DNA of 64,000 nucleotides from JBCBKU01 sp038521345 (GTDB taxonomy: Bacteria > Pseudomonadota > Alphaproteobacteria > Rhodobacterales > Rhodobacteraceae). The DNA lies in assembly GCA_038521345.1 (NCBI GenBank), contig JBCBKU010000010.1, forward strand, positions 37,473 through 101,472, in the 5' to 3' direction. The position numbers and the translations under genes are program-made. The first letter of the stretch is position 1. Each line of letters opens with the position of its first letter. The notes beneath the pieces are model-generated. The model was not told where the DNA came from and did no database searches. It saw only the letters and a list, made by a program, of their open reading frames with translations. Below are positions 34,053 through 42,675 of this stretch, one piece after another.

Positions 34053-35681
34053 TCACACCGGCGTTTCCTCAGACGCTTCTTCGGTTTCCGCCTCGCCGTC
34101 TTCGTCGTTCTGAACAAGGTCATCGGGATCGACCCAACCCAGCTGAACCCGGGCGGTCATCACCATGTTTTGTGCTTCTTCGAGGCTGACATCGTACGGT
34201 TCGAGAAGGCCGTCGTCCTTCACCCGTTCGCCATCGACGGTGGTCCAGCCGCCGGCCAGTTCCCAGTCAGCGCACGTCGCGAAGTCCTCAAGCGTCTTAA
34301 CGCCATCTTTCGCAAGCGCTTCCACCATCTGGGGTGTAAGGCCCTCAAATTCAATAAGGCTGTCTTCCGCGCCAAGTTCCCGCGCGTTTGCCAATGCCTT
34401 ACGGTTCATTTCCTCAATGTGGTCACGGGCCCGGGCCTGAAGTTCTTCGGCAGTGCTTTCGTCCACGCCGTCGATAACAAGAAGCTCGTCCAACTCGACA
34501 TAAGCGACTTCCTCAAGGTTGGTGAACCCTTCTGAAACCAAAAGCTGAGCGAAAAACTCGTCGAGATCGAGTGTGTCCACAAAGAGCTTGGTTCGCGCCT
34601 CGAACTCGGCCTGACGGCGCTGGCTTTCCTCTTCCTCGGTCATGATGTCGATGTCGAGGCCGGTCAGCTGGCTGGCCAGACGTACGTTTTGCCCGCGTCG
34701 GCCAATGGCAAGGCTCAGTTGTTCTTCCGGGACCACAACTTCAATCCGTTCGGCCTCTTCGTCGAGAACCACCTTCGATACCTCGGCGGGCTGCAAGGCG
34801 TTGACGAGGAAGGTCGGCTGATCCTCGTTCCAAGGGATGATGTCGATCTTCTCGCCCTGCAACTCGTTGACCACGGCCTGGACTCGGCTGCCGCGCATGC
34901 CCACGCAGGCTCCGACAGGATCGATTGAATTGTCAAAAGAAATGACCGCAATCTTCGCACGGCTGCCGGGATCGCGGGCGACGGCCTTGATCTCGATGAT
35001 ACCGTCGTAAATCTCCGGTACCTCCATCTTGAAAAGCTCGGCCATAAACTCAGGCGCTGTCCGCGACAGAAAGATCTGGGGGCCCCGGGTCTCGCGGCGC
35101 ACATCCTTTATATACGTGCGGATCCGATCATTGGGTCGGTAGCTTTCACGACCGATCTTTTCGTTTCTCCGCAACACGGCTTCGCCGCGGCCCACGTCCA
35201 CGATGACGTTGCCGTATTCTTCGCGCTTCACCACGCCATTGATGATTGTTCCCGCCCGATCCTTGAACTCTTCAAACTGCCGGTCACGTTCTGCTTCACG
35301 CACCTTCTGAAGGATGACCTGCTTGGCCGATTGTGCGGCGATGCGGCCCATGTCGACCGGCGGAACTTCTTCCACGAATGTGTCACCCGGTTCCGGGCTC
35401 TCCAGATACTGGCGCGCCTGCTCGACCGTCATCTGGGCCTGATAGTTTTCGATTTCCTCGTCCGGACCGACGACTGTCCGCACGCGGGTGAACGTGGCCC
35501 GGCCTGTCTTCCGGTCGATCGAAACCCGGATGTCCATTTCCGCGCCGTAGCGGCTTTTGGCGGCGCGGGCGAGGCTCTCTTCCATCGCCTCAATCACGAG
35601 CGCGGGGTCGATCATCTTTTCGCGGGCAACGGCCTCGGCAGTCTGCAGAAGCTCAAGCTGGTTTGCCGAAGTAATGGCCAT
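34053..35681 (-). CDS. nusA: Transcription termination/antitermination factor NusA
   Basis: A 542-residue RNA polymerase-associated factor. Domains in order: NTD (residues 1-130), S1 (VVKREEYGNVIVDVGRGEAVL), KH1 and KH2 (GACVGMRGSRVQAVVNELQGEKIDI and LAIGRRGQNVRLASQLTGLDI), then C-terminal HhH-type acidic repeats and an acidic tail EDGEAETEEASEET. The start follows the rimP stop directly with no gap. NusA can promote pausing and termination at leader hairpins, which is relevant because this operon has a terminator in its own leader. Confidence 0.97.
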   Translation of the reverse strand: MAITSANQLELLQTAEAVAREKMIDPALVIEAMEESLARAAKSRYGAEMDIRVSIDRKTGRATFTRVRTVVGPDEEIENYQAQMTVEQARQYLESPEPGDTFVEEVPPVDMGRIAAQSAKQVILQKVREAERDRQFEEFKDRAGTIINGVVKREEYGNVIVDVGRGEAVLRRNEKIGRESYRPNDRIRTYIKDVRRETRGPQIFLSRTAPEFMAELFKMEVPEIYDGIIEIKAVARDPGSRAKIAVISFDNSIDPVGACVGMRGSRVQAVVNELQGEKIDIIPWNEDQPTFLVNALQPAEVSKVVLDEEAERIEVVVPEEQLSLAIGRRGQNVRLASQLTGLDIDIMTEEEESQRRQAEFEARTKLFVDTLDLDEFFAQLLVSEGFTNLEEVAYVELDELLVIDGVDESTAEELQARARDHIEEMNRKALANARELGAEDSLIEFEGLTPQMVEALAKDGVKTLEDFATCADWELAGGWTTVDGERVKDDGLLEPYDVSLEEAQNMVMTARVQLGWVDPDDLVQNDEDGEAETEEASEETPV

Positions 35682-36254
35682 TTATCCGTCCTCCTCCGAC
35701 GCAGTGTCGGTTTCGATCTCGTCGTATTTCGTTTCGTTCAGGTCTTGTGCCTTACGCTGGCGCAGCATTTCGCGAATAAGTTCGTCCGTGAGAACCAGCT
35801 TGGCATCGGACAACCATTCGAATTTTAGCCCGATCGTGCCTTCGTCGATCTCGATCAGGACTTCACCGTCCTCGACCCCGGCAAGCATTCCCCTGAATCG
35901 CCGCCGCCCATCGATTAGTTCGAGCGTTTCGATCTTGGCTTCGTATCCCGCCCAAGTCTCAAAGTCCTTCATTCGGGTCAGCGGACGGTCAATTCCGGGG
36001 CTCGACACTTCGAGCGTATAAGGATCCTCAATCGGGTCCTCGACATCCAAGGTCGCCGACACCGCCGTCGAAATATCTGCGCAATCGTCGACCTCGATCC
36101 GGCCATCGGGCTTCTCGGCCATGATCTGCACTGTCTTCGATTTTCCGCCCATGAACCGGACGCGCACCAACTCAAAACCCAGATCCTCGATCACGGGAGT
36201 GATGATCTCGGCGAGCCGTCGGTCGATCGTGGCCTTGGCGATAAGGTCGGACAT
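35682..36254 (-). CDS. rimP: Ribosome maturation factor RimP
   Basis: A 190-residue 30S assembly factor. The N-terminal alpha/beta domain has LAEIITPVIEDLGFELVRVRF and KPDGRIEVDDCADIS; the signature EVSSPGIDRPLTRMKDFE follows; the C-terminal SH3-like domain includes GRRRFRGMLAGVEDGEVLIE. The frame stays open 58 codons upstream to 36428, but the start is the ATG at 36254, giving the standard MSDLIAKATIDRRLAEI; the upstream residues are not family-like and would run through a terminator hairpin. It is the first gene of the operon. Confidence 0.95.
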   Translation of the reverse strand: MSDLIAKATIDRRLAEIITPVIEDLGFELVRVRFMGGKSKTVQIMAEKPDGRIEVDDCADISTAVSATLDVEDPIEDPYTLEVSSPGIDRPLTRMKDFETWAGYEAKIETLELIDGRRRFRGMLAGVEDGEVLIEIDEGTIGLKFEWLSDAKLVLTDELIREMLRQRKAQDLNETKYDEIETDTASEEDG

Positions 36255-36269
36255 GGATGATCCACGCAC

Positions 36270-36292
36270 AAAAAAACGGGCCAGCGGCCCGT
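36270..36292 (-). terminator. Intrinsic terminator/attenuator in the rimP leader
   Basis: On the minus strand ACGGGCC-GCT-GGCCCGT is a perfect 7-bp GC-rich hairpin followed directly by seven T (reading on towards 36270), a textbook intrinsic terminator. It lies 15 bases before the rimP ATG and about 60-70 bases after the predicted promoter. There is no minus-strand gene upstream to terminate, because the next gene upstream is on the plus strand. Its likely role is regulated premature termination of the rimP-nusA-ylxR-infB transcript. Confidence 0.7.
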
Positions 36293-36347
36293 CGGTTGGT
36301 TCCGGTGGAGCCTCAGGTTTGGACGCTGAAGCACCGCTGTTGAGGTG

Positions 36348-36376
36348 CATATACGCACCACATCCGGAGACTGCAA
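36348..36376 (-). promoter_or_regulatory. Predicted sigma-70 promoter for the rimP operon
   Basis: On the minus strand TTGCAG (36371-36376) and TATATG (36348-36353) are separated by 17 bases. The match to consensus is moderate (3/6 and 4/6). A start near 36341 gives a leader of about 87 bases containing the terminator hairpin. The divergent epimerase gene begins 40 bases away on the plus strand. Confidence 0.45.
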
Positions 36377-36415
36377 GTGCTGTTGACCTCCAGGAGGCTC
36401 TGCTATCAGGGCCAC

Positions 36416-37417
36416 ATGAAAACAGCACTTGTCACCGGTTCGGCCGGCTTCATCGGATTTCACACGGCCGAACGTTTGTTGCACGCGGGCTGGCGCGTTG
36501 TCGGGCTCGACGCGATGACCGATTACTACGACGTGACTCTCAAGGAAGCGCGCCATGATCTTCTGAAGAACCATGAGCATTTCACTTCAGTGGTCGAACG
36601 CGTCGAAGCACCGGGGGTCTTGCGCGATCTCCTGGCCGATGCGCGCCCCAACGCGGTGATCCATCTCGCAGCGCAGGCAGGCGTTCGGTATTCGATCGAA
36701 GCTCCACGCTCCTATGTCGATGCGAACATCACGGGCACGTTCGAATTGCTCGAGGCGCTTCGAGCGACGCCGGTGGCACATGCGCTGATTGCATCGACGT
36801 CCTCGGTCTACGGGGCGAACACGGACATGCCCTACTCCGAGTCGGACAAAGCGGACAGCCAGATGTCCTTCTACGCTGCCACCAAGAAGGCCACCGAGGC
36901 GATGGCGCATTCCTATGCACATCTCTACGATCTGCCGATTACAATGTTTCGCTTCTTCACGGTCTACGGGCCCTGGGGCCGGCCCGACATGGCCATTTTT
37001 CTGTTCACCCGGGCGATCCTGTCGGGTGAACCGATCAAGGTCTTCAACCATGGCAAGTCCCGGCGCGACTTTACCTATGTCGACGATCTGGTTGCTGGTG
37101 TGTCGGCCTTGATCGACAAACCACCCGCGAAAGGATTGCCCGTCGACGGCGATAGTCTTTCTGCAGTCGCTCCGTTCCGCGTCGTCAACATCGGGAACGC
37201 CCAACCGGTCGAGTTGATGGACTTCATAAAAGCCGTCGAGGGCGCTTGCGGACGCGAGGCCGTCAAAGAGTTTCTTCCGCTGCAGCCGGGCGACGTTCCG
37301 GCAACATGGGCCGACACGAGACTACTGAATACCCTAACCGGGTCGCGACCGGCCACGCCGGTTACCGAGGGAGTGGGGAAATTCGTCGACTGGTACCGCA
37401 CCTACTACGAGATTTGA
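36416..37417 (+). CDS. NAD-dependent nucleotide-sugar epimerase (UDP-glucuronate 4-epimerase-like)
   Basis: A 333-residue extended short-chain dehydrogenase. The NAD-binding motif is TGSAGFIGFHTAE, the active site is S...Y-x3-K with SFYAATKKATEAMAHSYAHLY, and MFRFFTVYGPWGRPDMA is the substrate-loop signature shared with UDP-glucuronate 4-epimerases (LpsL/Cap1J type). It probably supplies UDP-galacturonate or a related sugar for surface polysaccharide. The ATG at 36416 is used; the frame from 36377 adds 13 residues with no family match. It stands alone on the plus strand, divergent from rimP and convergent with a CAP-domain gene. UDP-glucose or another sugar as substrate cannot be excluded. 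Confidence 0.85.
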   Translation: MKTALVTGSAGFIGFHTAERLLHAGWRVVGLDAMTDYYDVTLKEARHDLLKNHEHFTSVVERVEAPGVLRDLLADARPNAVIHLAAQAGVRYSIEAPRSYVDANITGTFELLEALRATPVAHALIASTSSVYGANTDMPYSESDKADSQMSFYAATKKATEAMAHSYAHLYDLPITMFRFFTVYGPWGRPDMAIFLFTRAILSGEPIKVFNHGKSRRDFTYVDDLVAGVSALIDKPPAKGLPVDGDSLSAVAPFRVVNIGNAQPVELMDFIKAVEGACGREAVKEFLPLQPGDVPATWADTRLLNTLTGSRPATPVTEGVGKFVDWYRTYYEI

Positions 37418-37421
37418 CGCC

Positions 37422-38045
37422 CTAGCCCACGAACTTCTGGGTGATCCAGACTCGCCCGCAGGTGCCACTTTGGCTGCCCGCTCCAGCGGTCGACAAGGCG
37501 CGCGCCGAAGGATCGAGGATGTTGCGCCGGTGGCCCGGCGACGCCATCCAACGTGCCACGACCTCTTTTGACATCGTATAGTAGGTATGTGCCTTTACCG
37601 TCTCTCCGCGAGTTGTCTTGAACCGGCAAGCCCCAGCGTTCTCAACAAAGAAACGCCGGTCGCCAAATCGATAGCGCGGCAGGACTGCCAGGTTCTCCGA
37701 CGCAACCTGGACCCGTACTTGAGAGGCCGCAATCCGTTGGCCAAGAGTTTGGCGGCCACGGGCGGTACTCTTGTGGGACAGCCTGCCCGAACCGGCCATC
37801 CAGACGCTGTGATCGTTTGCAACACTCGCCAACCGGTCAGGTGCTCGGTTTACCGGAGGTAACCCGTACCCGCATCGCATACGGTTCACCTCGGCGCGGA
37901 TTGCGACGTCCAAAAGCAGATCATCGATGCCATTCTGTGGGATCACCTGATGTACGTCACCGGGAAGCGTCGCGCGTCCGCAGGCATCTGCCGCCGTCGC
38001 GGAAACGGACGCCAACAAAAGTACGGCAGCAAAGATTCCTCGCAT
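37422..38045 (-). CDS. Exported CAP-domain protein
   Basis: A 207-residue secreted protein of the CAP/SCP superfamily. A signal peptide covers residues 1-18 (IFAAVLLLASVSATA). The CAP core runs from LDVAIRAEVNRMRCGYGLPPV through DHSVWMAGSGRLSHKS to WMASPGHRRNILDP. Six Cys are expected in disulfides. Bacterial CAP proteins are widespread and mostly without a known function. It is downstream of the binding-protein gene on the same strand (69 bases), possibly in an operon with it and pip. A second CAP protein, a lipoprotein, is at 46.2 kb. Confidence 0.82.
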   Translation of the reverse strand: MRGIFAAVLLLASVSATAADACGRATLPGDVHQVIPQNGIDDLLLDVAIRAEVNRMRCGYGLPPVNRAPDRLASVANDHSVWMAGSGRLSHKSTARGRQTLGQRIAASQVRVQVASENLAVLPRYRFGDRRFFVENAGACRFKTTRGETVKAHTYYTMSKEVVARWMASPGHRRNILDPSARALSTAGAGSQSGTCGRVWITQKFVG

Positions 38046-38114
38046 GAAACTCCCCGGCAGCGGTCACGCAGCGCTAGCCAAGGACGAGGGCAAGAAAGGG
38101 GCAGGAATTTGGCT

Positions 38115-39284
38115 TTAGGCGTACCACCATCTCCGGGCCAACGCCCAGGGTGCACAGTCTGCGGCCTGTGCGGCGTCACTCAGCCGCGACGTATAAAGAA
38201 GTTGCGCGCCAGTCTTCAGATCCCAGGCGGGGCACGTTTCCGCATCCGTGCCTGCACCCAGAGGCAGGCAGAACGCCTCAAGGTCAGTCCCGCGGCTTCG
38301 GGGCCCGTGTTGGAAATCTACGGAAAGGCCGCGTCGACCTGCTTCGGTCCCAAGCGCGAGAATAACCTCTGGCTCCTTTGGAACATCGCCCATTGCCACA
38401 CGCAGGGATGTCCCCTGACCTTCGGCCGCCTCGAAAAATTGCCTCGCAGGAATGTCCGGGTTCAAGGCGCGGAACCCAATCCGTATCGGCGGATGAACGA
38501 TCTGTCGGTCCACGCGTGGATGTCGATCGCTGCAGAAGTTAGCGGGCAAAAGGGCTGCATCCGCGCGCCCGAATTGCACCGCAGCCGAACGCGCCTCGGC
38601 GCTTTGGACAGGCAGGAACTCTACCCGGTCGAACCAATTCGAATGTCCTGCCCTATAATGCCCTTCCACCTGTTCCAGACGTACCGATCCATCATACCGG
38701 ACATCGACAAGCCGGTATGGGCCGGAGCCTGCACCCAAATACCGGCCAGCGGAAATCTCGTCACGCGGGGCGATTGCGACCCGCGGGTCGGACAAGAGCA
38801 ACGGCAAGTCTGGATTTCCGGTGCCAAGGCTTATCCTGACCTTGCTTGATCCCTGGGCCGTGACCCGGGATCCCGGTCCGATGGCGACGCGCAGACCCGC
38901 AGGACCGGACCGGCCGAAATGTGACCGCAACGAAGCGACGACGTCCGCCGCGTCGACGGTACGGCCGTTGTGAAACTGTGCGCCCTCTCGCAGCTCCAAT
39001 GACCAGACACGCGCGGCGGCATCGCAAGTCCACGTTACCGCAAGCGCCGCTGCGAGGGTTCCGTCCGGAGCCAACTCGACAAGACCATCATAGATGGCAC
39101 CCGACCGAACCGCATTGGCGAAGACCCCTGTGTTTCGCAAGTCTTGCCAATCGCGTGCGCCCGGGAGCGCATAACGAAGCACCCCGCCTTGCCTCGGCAA
39201 CGATGCTGCCTGTGCACCGAAAGCGGCCAGAAGACCCGCCGCCGCGCCAGATTTGAGAAGCCGCCGCCGTGAGACGTGGTTCAT
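38115..39284 (-). CDS. Short family-5 extracellular solute-binding protein (Tat-type signal)
   Basis: A 389-residue member of the SBP_bac_5 (oligopeptide/dipeptide-binding) family, recognisable from GVLRYALPGARDWQDLR, LAVTWTCDAAARVWSLELREGAQFHNGRTVDAADVV being split as usual, and GSGPYRLVDVRYDG. The N-terminus SRRRLLKSGAAAGLLAAFG has a twin-arginine motif and hydrophobic core. It is about 110-150 residues shorter than usual members, with most of the loss in domain 2, so ligand binding may be impaired or specialised. No permease or ATPase genes are adjacent. The ATG at 39284 overlaps the pip stop by 4 bases (ATGA). Confidence 0.78.
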   Translation of the reverse strand: MNHVSRRRLLKSGAAAGLLAAFGAQAASLPRQGGVLRYALPGARDWQDLRNTGVFANAVRSGAIYDGLVELAPDGTLAAALAVTWTCDAAARVWSLELREGAQFHNGRTVDAADVVASLRSHFGRSGPAGLRVAIGPGSRVTAQGSSKVRISLGTGNPDLPLLLSDPRVAIAPRDEISAGRYLGAGSGPYRLVDVRYDGSVRLEQVEGHYRAGHSNWFDRVEFLPVQSAEARSAAVQFGRADAALLPANFCSDRHPRVDRQIVHPPIRIGFRALNPDIPARQFFEAAEGQGTSLRVAMGDVPKEPEVILALGTEAGRRGLSVDFQHGPRSRGTDLEAFCLPLGAGTDAETCPAWDLKTGAQLLYTSRLSDAAQAADCAPWALARRWWYA

Positions 39285-40267
39285 GACACCGTCCCTTCGG
39301 AATCGCGAAGAGCGTCCATCGTCCGGACGAGTTGGGCGCTGATGCCCGGTTCGGACAACGCATGGCCCGCGCGGGGGACGATATGGAGGTCTGCCTGCGA
39401 CCACGCGGCCACAAGATTGTAGGCCGCGGCCGGCGGGCAGATCATGTCGTATCGCCCTTGGACCACGACGCCCGGAATGTGGCCGATCCGGTTCATGCGT
39501 TTCAGAATATGTCCATCTTCCTCGAGAAAACCGTTGTTTATGAAGTAGTGGTTCTCCAGCCGAGCGAACGCGCGCGCGTATTCCGCCGGACTTTCCCCGC
39601 CCGGTCCATCATTGGAAATCGACGCCAAGGTGTTTTCCCAACTGGCCCAATGGCGCGAGAACCGTGTTTCAAGCGCCCGATCTCCCGAGAACAGGCGTGC
39701 GTGATAGGCCCTGACCAGATTGACGCGTTCATCCTCGGGAATCGGATCGGTAAATCGGCGCCAGACATCGGGCCAGAACTGCCCGGCCCCGCCGGCATAA
39801 AACCAGTCGATCTCGGCCTTGGTCATGAGAAAAACGCCACGCAACACGAGGGCCGCGGCCCGGTCGGGATGAGACTGCGCGTAGATCAAAGCCAGGGTTG
39901 CCCCCCAGCTTCCGCCAAAAACGAACCAGCGTTCGATCCCCAGAGTCCGCCGGATCAGTTCGATATCTGCCACCAGATGCCAGGTGGTGTTCGCATCAAC
40001 ACTAGCGTGAGGCCGGGATCGCCCGCATCCACGCTGATCGAACAGCACGATCCGATAGTGTCGCGGATCGAAATAGCGTCTCATGGCGGGGCTACAGCCA
40101 CCACCCGGACCGCCATGCAGAACAACCACCGGCTCCCCGTCGGGGTTGCCACATTGCTCGACATATACGCGGTGTCCGTCGCCAACATCCATCATCCGCT
40201 GATCGAAAGGATCGATCGACGGATAAAGAAATTGGGCGGCTCCCCGTTTGTCTGCGACCTTGTCCAT
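39281..40267 (-). CDS. pip: Proline iminopeptidase (S33 family)
   Basis: A 328-residue alpha/beta-hydrolase that removes N-terminal proline from peptides. The oxyanion motif is VVLHGGPGGGCSP, the nucleophile elbow FVFGGSWGATLALIYA, the conserved FDQRGCGRSRPHA, and the catalytic Asp/His are in VQGRYDMICPP and RAGHALSEPG. Length and order match bacterial PIP. I start at the ATG at 40267; a TTG codon just before it is also in frame. It is divergent from ubiG and overlaps the downstream binding-protein gene. The pair of a peptidase with a peptide-type binding protein fits peptide use, which is inference. Confidence 0.93.
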   Translation of the reverse strand: MDKVADKRGAAQFLYPSIDPFDQRMMDVGDGHRVYVEQCGNPDGEPVVVLHGGPGGGCSPAMRRYFDPRHYRIVLFDQRGCGRSRPHASVDANTTWHLVADIELIRRTLGIERWFVFGGSWGATLALIYAQSHPDRAAALVLRGVFLMTKAEIDWFYAGGAGQFWPDVWRRFTDPIPEDERVNLVRAYHARLFSGDRALETRFSRHWASWENTLASISNDGPGGESPAEYARAFARLENHYFINNGFLEEDGHILKRMNRIGHIPGVVVQGRYDMICPPAAAYNLVAAWSQADLHIVPRAGHALSEPGISAQLVRTMDALRDSEGTVS

Positions 40268-40339
40268 CAATGCTCTATATAAACCCGGGATGGCGCCACC
40301 CCAATGGGCGTCCTAGCAGTAAAAGCAGAGCGGAGACAG

Positions 40340-41089
40340 ATGCAGAGCGCTGCAAGCACCGTTGAAGAGACCGAGATCGCCAAGTTCGAAGCCATGGCCG
40401 CCGAATGGTGGGACCCGAACGGCAAATTCAAGCCGTTGCACATGCTGCAGCCGTGCCGGCTGGATTACATTGTCCAGCAAATTGCCGCAGAGTTCGATCG
40501 GGATCTGACTGCAGGGCGTCCATTCTCCGGGCTTCGTCTTCTCGATATCGGGTGCGGCGGCGGGTTGCTTTGCGAACCGATGGCCCGTCTTGGCGCCGAC
40601 GTTGTCGGCGCGGATGCGGCGGAACGAAACATCCCCGTCGCTCGGGTCCATGCAGAACAATCGGGGCTCGACATTGATTATCGGCACACAACGGCAGAGG
40701 CACTCGCCGCCGCAGGCGAAGCCTTCGACGTCGTTCTAAACATGGAAGTGGTCGAACATGTCGCGAACCCGCAAGCTTATATCGATGCATGTGCCGCGCT
40801 TCTCAAACCCGGCGGGCTGATGACCTGCTCGACGATCAACCGGAACGCAAAAAGCTATGTCATGGCCATTGTCGGCGCAGAATATGTCATGCGCTGGCTT
40901 CCGAAAGGGACCCATGAATGGTCGAAATTCATTACGCCGGACGAATTGGTCGGCATGCTTGAAACTGCGGGGCTCGACCCCGTCGACCGCACCGGATTTG
41001 TCTTCAATCCCGTGACATGGAGCTGGTCGCTCTCCAAACGGGACCTTTCGGTCAACTACGTGACCACAAGTTTGAAGCCTGTCGGCTAA
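40340..41089 (+). CDS. ubiG: Ubiquinone O-methyltransferase UbiG
   Basis: A 249-residue SAM-dependent methyltransferase that does both O-methylations of ubiquinone synthesis. The SAM-binding motif is LLDIGCGGGLLCEPMARLG; EAMAAEWWDPNGKFKPLH at the N-terminus, LNMEVVEHVANPQAYI and LMTCSTINRN are UbiG signatures. The ATG at 40340 is preceded by GCGGAGA; a longer frame from 40304 is not used. It is divergent from pip and ends with a 4-base convergent overlap with the MarR gene. Confidence 0.95.
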   Translation: MQSAASTVEETEIAKFEAMAAEWWDPNGKFKPLHMLQPCRLDYIVQQIAAEFDRDLTAGRPFSGLRLLDIGCGGGLLCEPMARLGADVVGADAAERNIPVARVHAEQSGLDIDYRHTTAEALAAAGEAFDVVLNMEVVEHVANPQAYIDACAALLKPGGLMTCSTINRNAKSYVMAIVGAEYVMRWLPKGTHEWSKFITPDELVGMLETAGLDPVDRTGFVFNPVTWSWSLSKRDLSVNYVTTSLKPVG

Positions 41090-41538
41090 CCGGGATCCTC
41101 TTCGTTCAGACTCCGGCGAAGCTCGCGCAGGAGCGGCATCGCGGACCGCACCCGGTCCGCGCCTAGCGCCGTCACCACCTCGGCAATCACCGGCAAGACA
41201 GCATCAATTGCGGCATTGCGCGCCGCAAGACCCGACGGGCTGATGGTCACGAGTTTCCTGCGGGCATCGTCCCAATCTGGACGGACATGCACGTGGCCGG
41301 CCCATTCGAGTTTGTGAAGTGTGTTCGTCATCGCCCCGCGGGTGACATGCAGCATACGCGCCAGGTCCGCCGGGGTTCGTTCGGTTCCCGCGCGCGCCAA
41401 ATGGTTCAAAACGGTGAAGTGAGACAATTCCATGCCGCGCGGCAGAACACGACTCATGCGGGCGCGGGCCAGCTGATCCACCGTCAGGATCTCACTAAAT
41501 AGCGCCACCGCAAGATCGTCTTCGCGAACGTCACTCAT
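41086..41538 (-). CDS. MarR-family transcriptional regulator
   Basis: A 150-residue winged-helix regulator, likely dimeric. The DNA-binding helices are in TPADLARMLHVTRGAMTNTL and the wing in GHVHVRPDWDDARRKLVTI. MarR-type proteins usually repress nearby genes until they bind a small phenolic or an oxidant; the ligand here is unknown. The ATG overlaps the stop of the upstream carbon-nitrogen hydrolase (4 bases), so the regulator is translated with grxC and the hydrolase and may control that group. Confidence 0.9.
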   Translation of the reverse strand: MSDVREDDLAVALFSEILTVDQLARARMSRVLPRGMELSHFTVLNHLARAGTERTPADLARMLHVTRGAMTNTLHKLEWAGHVHVRPDWDDARRKLVTISPSGLAARNAAIDAVLPVIAEVVTALGADRVRSAMPLLRELRRSLNEEDPG

Positions 41539-42365
41539 GGCCCGTCAAAGTTTCGGTCATGGTCCAATGATGGCACACGAGCACGGGCATCGGCCACACT
41601 TTCGGCTGCAATATCCGCCATCACAATGCCCGGTTCAGTCCCACCATCCGCAAGCACCGCGCCCCAAGGATCAACGACAATTGTGTGCCCGTGGGTGCTA
41701 CGGCGCCGGCCTTCGGCGGCAGAGTGCGAGCCCGTTTGTGACGGCGCCAGAACATAGGCCCCGCACTCGATTGCACGGGCCCGCAAGAGCGACTCCCAAT
41801 GCGCAGCGCCTGTCACCGGAGAGAAAGCCGAGGGAACCGTAAAGACCTGTGCGCCGGCCTGTGCAAGGCGGCGGTAAAGATGCGGGAACCGGATATCGTA
41901 GCAAATCGAAAGGCCGATAGTGATACCCAAAACCGGGGCGATCACCGCCGTATTGCCTGGGCGATAACCTGCAGATTCGCGATAAGTCTCGGTCTCGGAC
42001 ACCGTCACGTCGAACATGTGAATCTTGTCGTATCGCGCGAGAATGCTGCCGTCGGGCCCGATCAGGAACGATCGGTTTGCAAACCGACCCGCGCCATCGT
42101 CGGTCTTCAGGGCCAGTGATCCGATCAGGATATGAACGCGGTGCGATACCGCCTGCGCGCGCAAAGATGCCAGCATCGGATCGGTGTCTTCCGTCGAAAG
42201 CACGGCATTTTGCCGATTGCGACTCGCGGATATGCAGTTTGTGACCTCTGGCGTAAGGACAATATCCGCGCCGCCTCGGACCGCCTCGGTCACGTATCCG
42301 GTCACCATTTCAAGGTTTCCTGCCGGATCATCCGACGAAGTCATCTGAATAAGACCCGCCCGCAA
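41535..42365 (-). CDS. Carbon-nitrogen hydrolase (nitrilase/Nit2-like amidase)
   Basis: A 276-residue amidase of the nitrilase superfamily, close to Nit/omega-amidase types that clear alpha-ketoglutaramate or deaminated glutathione. The catalytic triad is visible: Glu40 in VLTPEVTN, Lys114 in YDKIHMFDV and Cys155 in LSICYDIRFPHLYR. I start at the TTG at 42365, which gives LRAGLIQMTSSDDPAGN, the normal beginning of the family, with AGGTT 9 bases upstream; the frame runs further upstream over grxC with no support. It lies 4 bases after the grxC stop, and deaminated glutathione fits that neighbour (inference). Confidence 0.88.
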   Translation of the reverse strand: MRAGLIQMTSSDDPAGNLEMVTGYVTEAVRGGADIVLTPEVTNCISASRNRQNAVLSTEDTDPMLASLRAQAVSHRVHILIGSLALKTDDGAGRFANRSFLIGPDGSILARYDKIHMFDVTVSETETYRESAGYRPGNTAVIAPVLGITIGLSICYDIRFPHLYRRLAQAGAQVFTVPSAFSPVTGAAHWESLLRARAIECGAYVLAPSQTGSHSAAEGRRRSTHGHTIVVDPWGAVLADGGTEPGIVMADIAAESVADARARVPSLDHDRNFDGP

Positions 42366-42369
42366 ACGG

Positions 42370-42624
42370 TCAACCTGCGAGAAGAGGGTCAAGCTTGCCC
42401 GCCCGTTCAAGCGCCGAAAGATCGTCGAAACCACCCACATGCGTGTCTCCGACAAAGATCTGCGGCACCGTCATGCGGCCAGATCGCGTGAGCATTTCCT
42501 GCCGCGCTTCCGGATCACGCGACACGTCGATCTCGACGAAGGCGACGTCCTTTCGCGAAAGAAGCGTTTTGGCAGCATAACAGAACCCGCAGGTCGGCGT
42601 GGTGTAGATCTCGACACTGGGCAT
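42370..42624 (-). CDS. grxC: Glutaredoxin 3 (GrxC)
   Basis: An 84-residue thiol-disulfide oxidoreductase using glutathione. The redox motif is TTPTCGFCYAAK (Cys12, Cys15; here C-G-F-C rather than the more common C-P-Y-C), and the glutathione site includes MTVPQIFVGDTHVGGFDDL. Length matches monothiol-capable GrxC. The ATG has AAAGGAGC upstream. A sigma-70-type promoter inside the end of comF precedes it. The hydrolase and MarR genes follow at once on the same strand. Confidence 0.94.
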   Translation of the reverse strand: MPSVEIYTTPTCGFCYAAKTLLSRKDVAFVEIDVSRDPEARQEMLTRSGRMTVPQIFVGDTHVGGFDDLSALERAGKLDPLLAG

Positions 42625-42647
42625 CCGGCGCTCCTTTTTAAGAGCGG

Positions 42648-42675
42648 TGTATATGCAATGCCTATGACTTGACAA
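42648..42675 (-). promoter_or_regulatory. Predicted promoter for grxC operon
   Basis: On the minus strand TTGTCA (42670-42675) and TATACA (42648-42653) are 16 bases apart, 5/6 and 4/6 matches to the sigma-70 consensus. It overlaps the last codons of comF, so grxC, the hydrolase and marR can be expressed apart from comF. Confidence 0.45.

Noticed and set aside
40274..40280. TATATAA as a -10 of an RpoH-type promoter for ubiG
   Set aside because: CTTG lies only about 10 bases upstream of it, too close.
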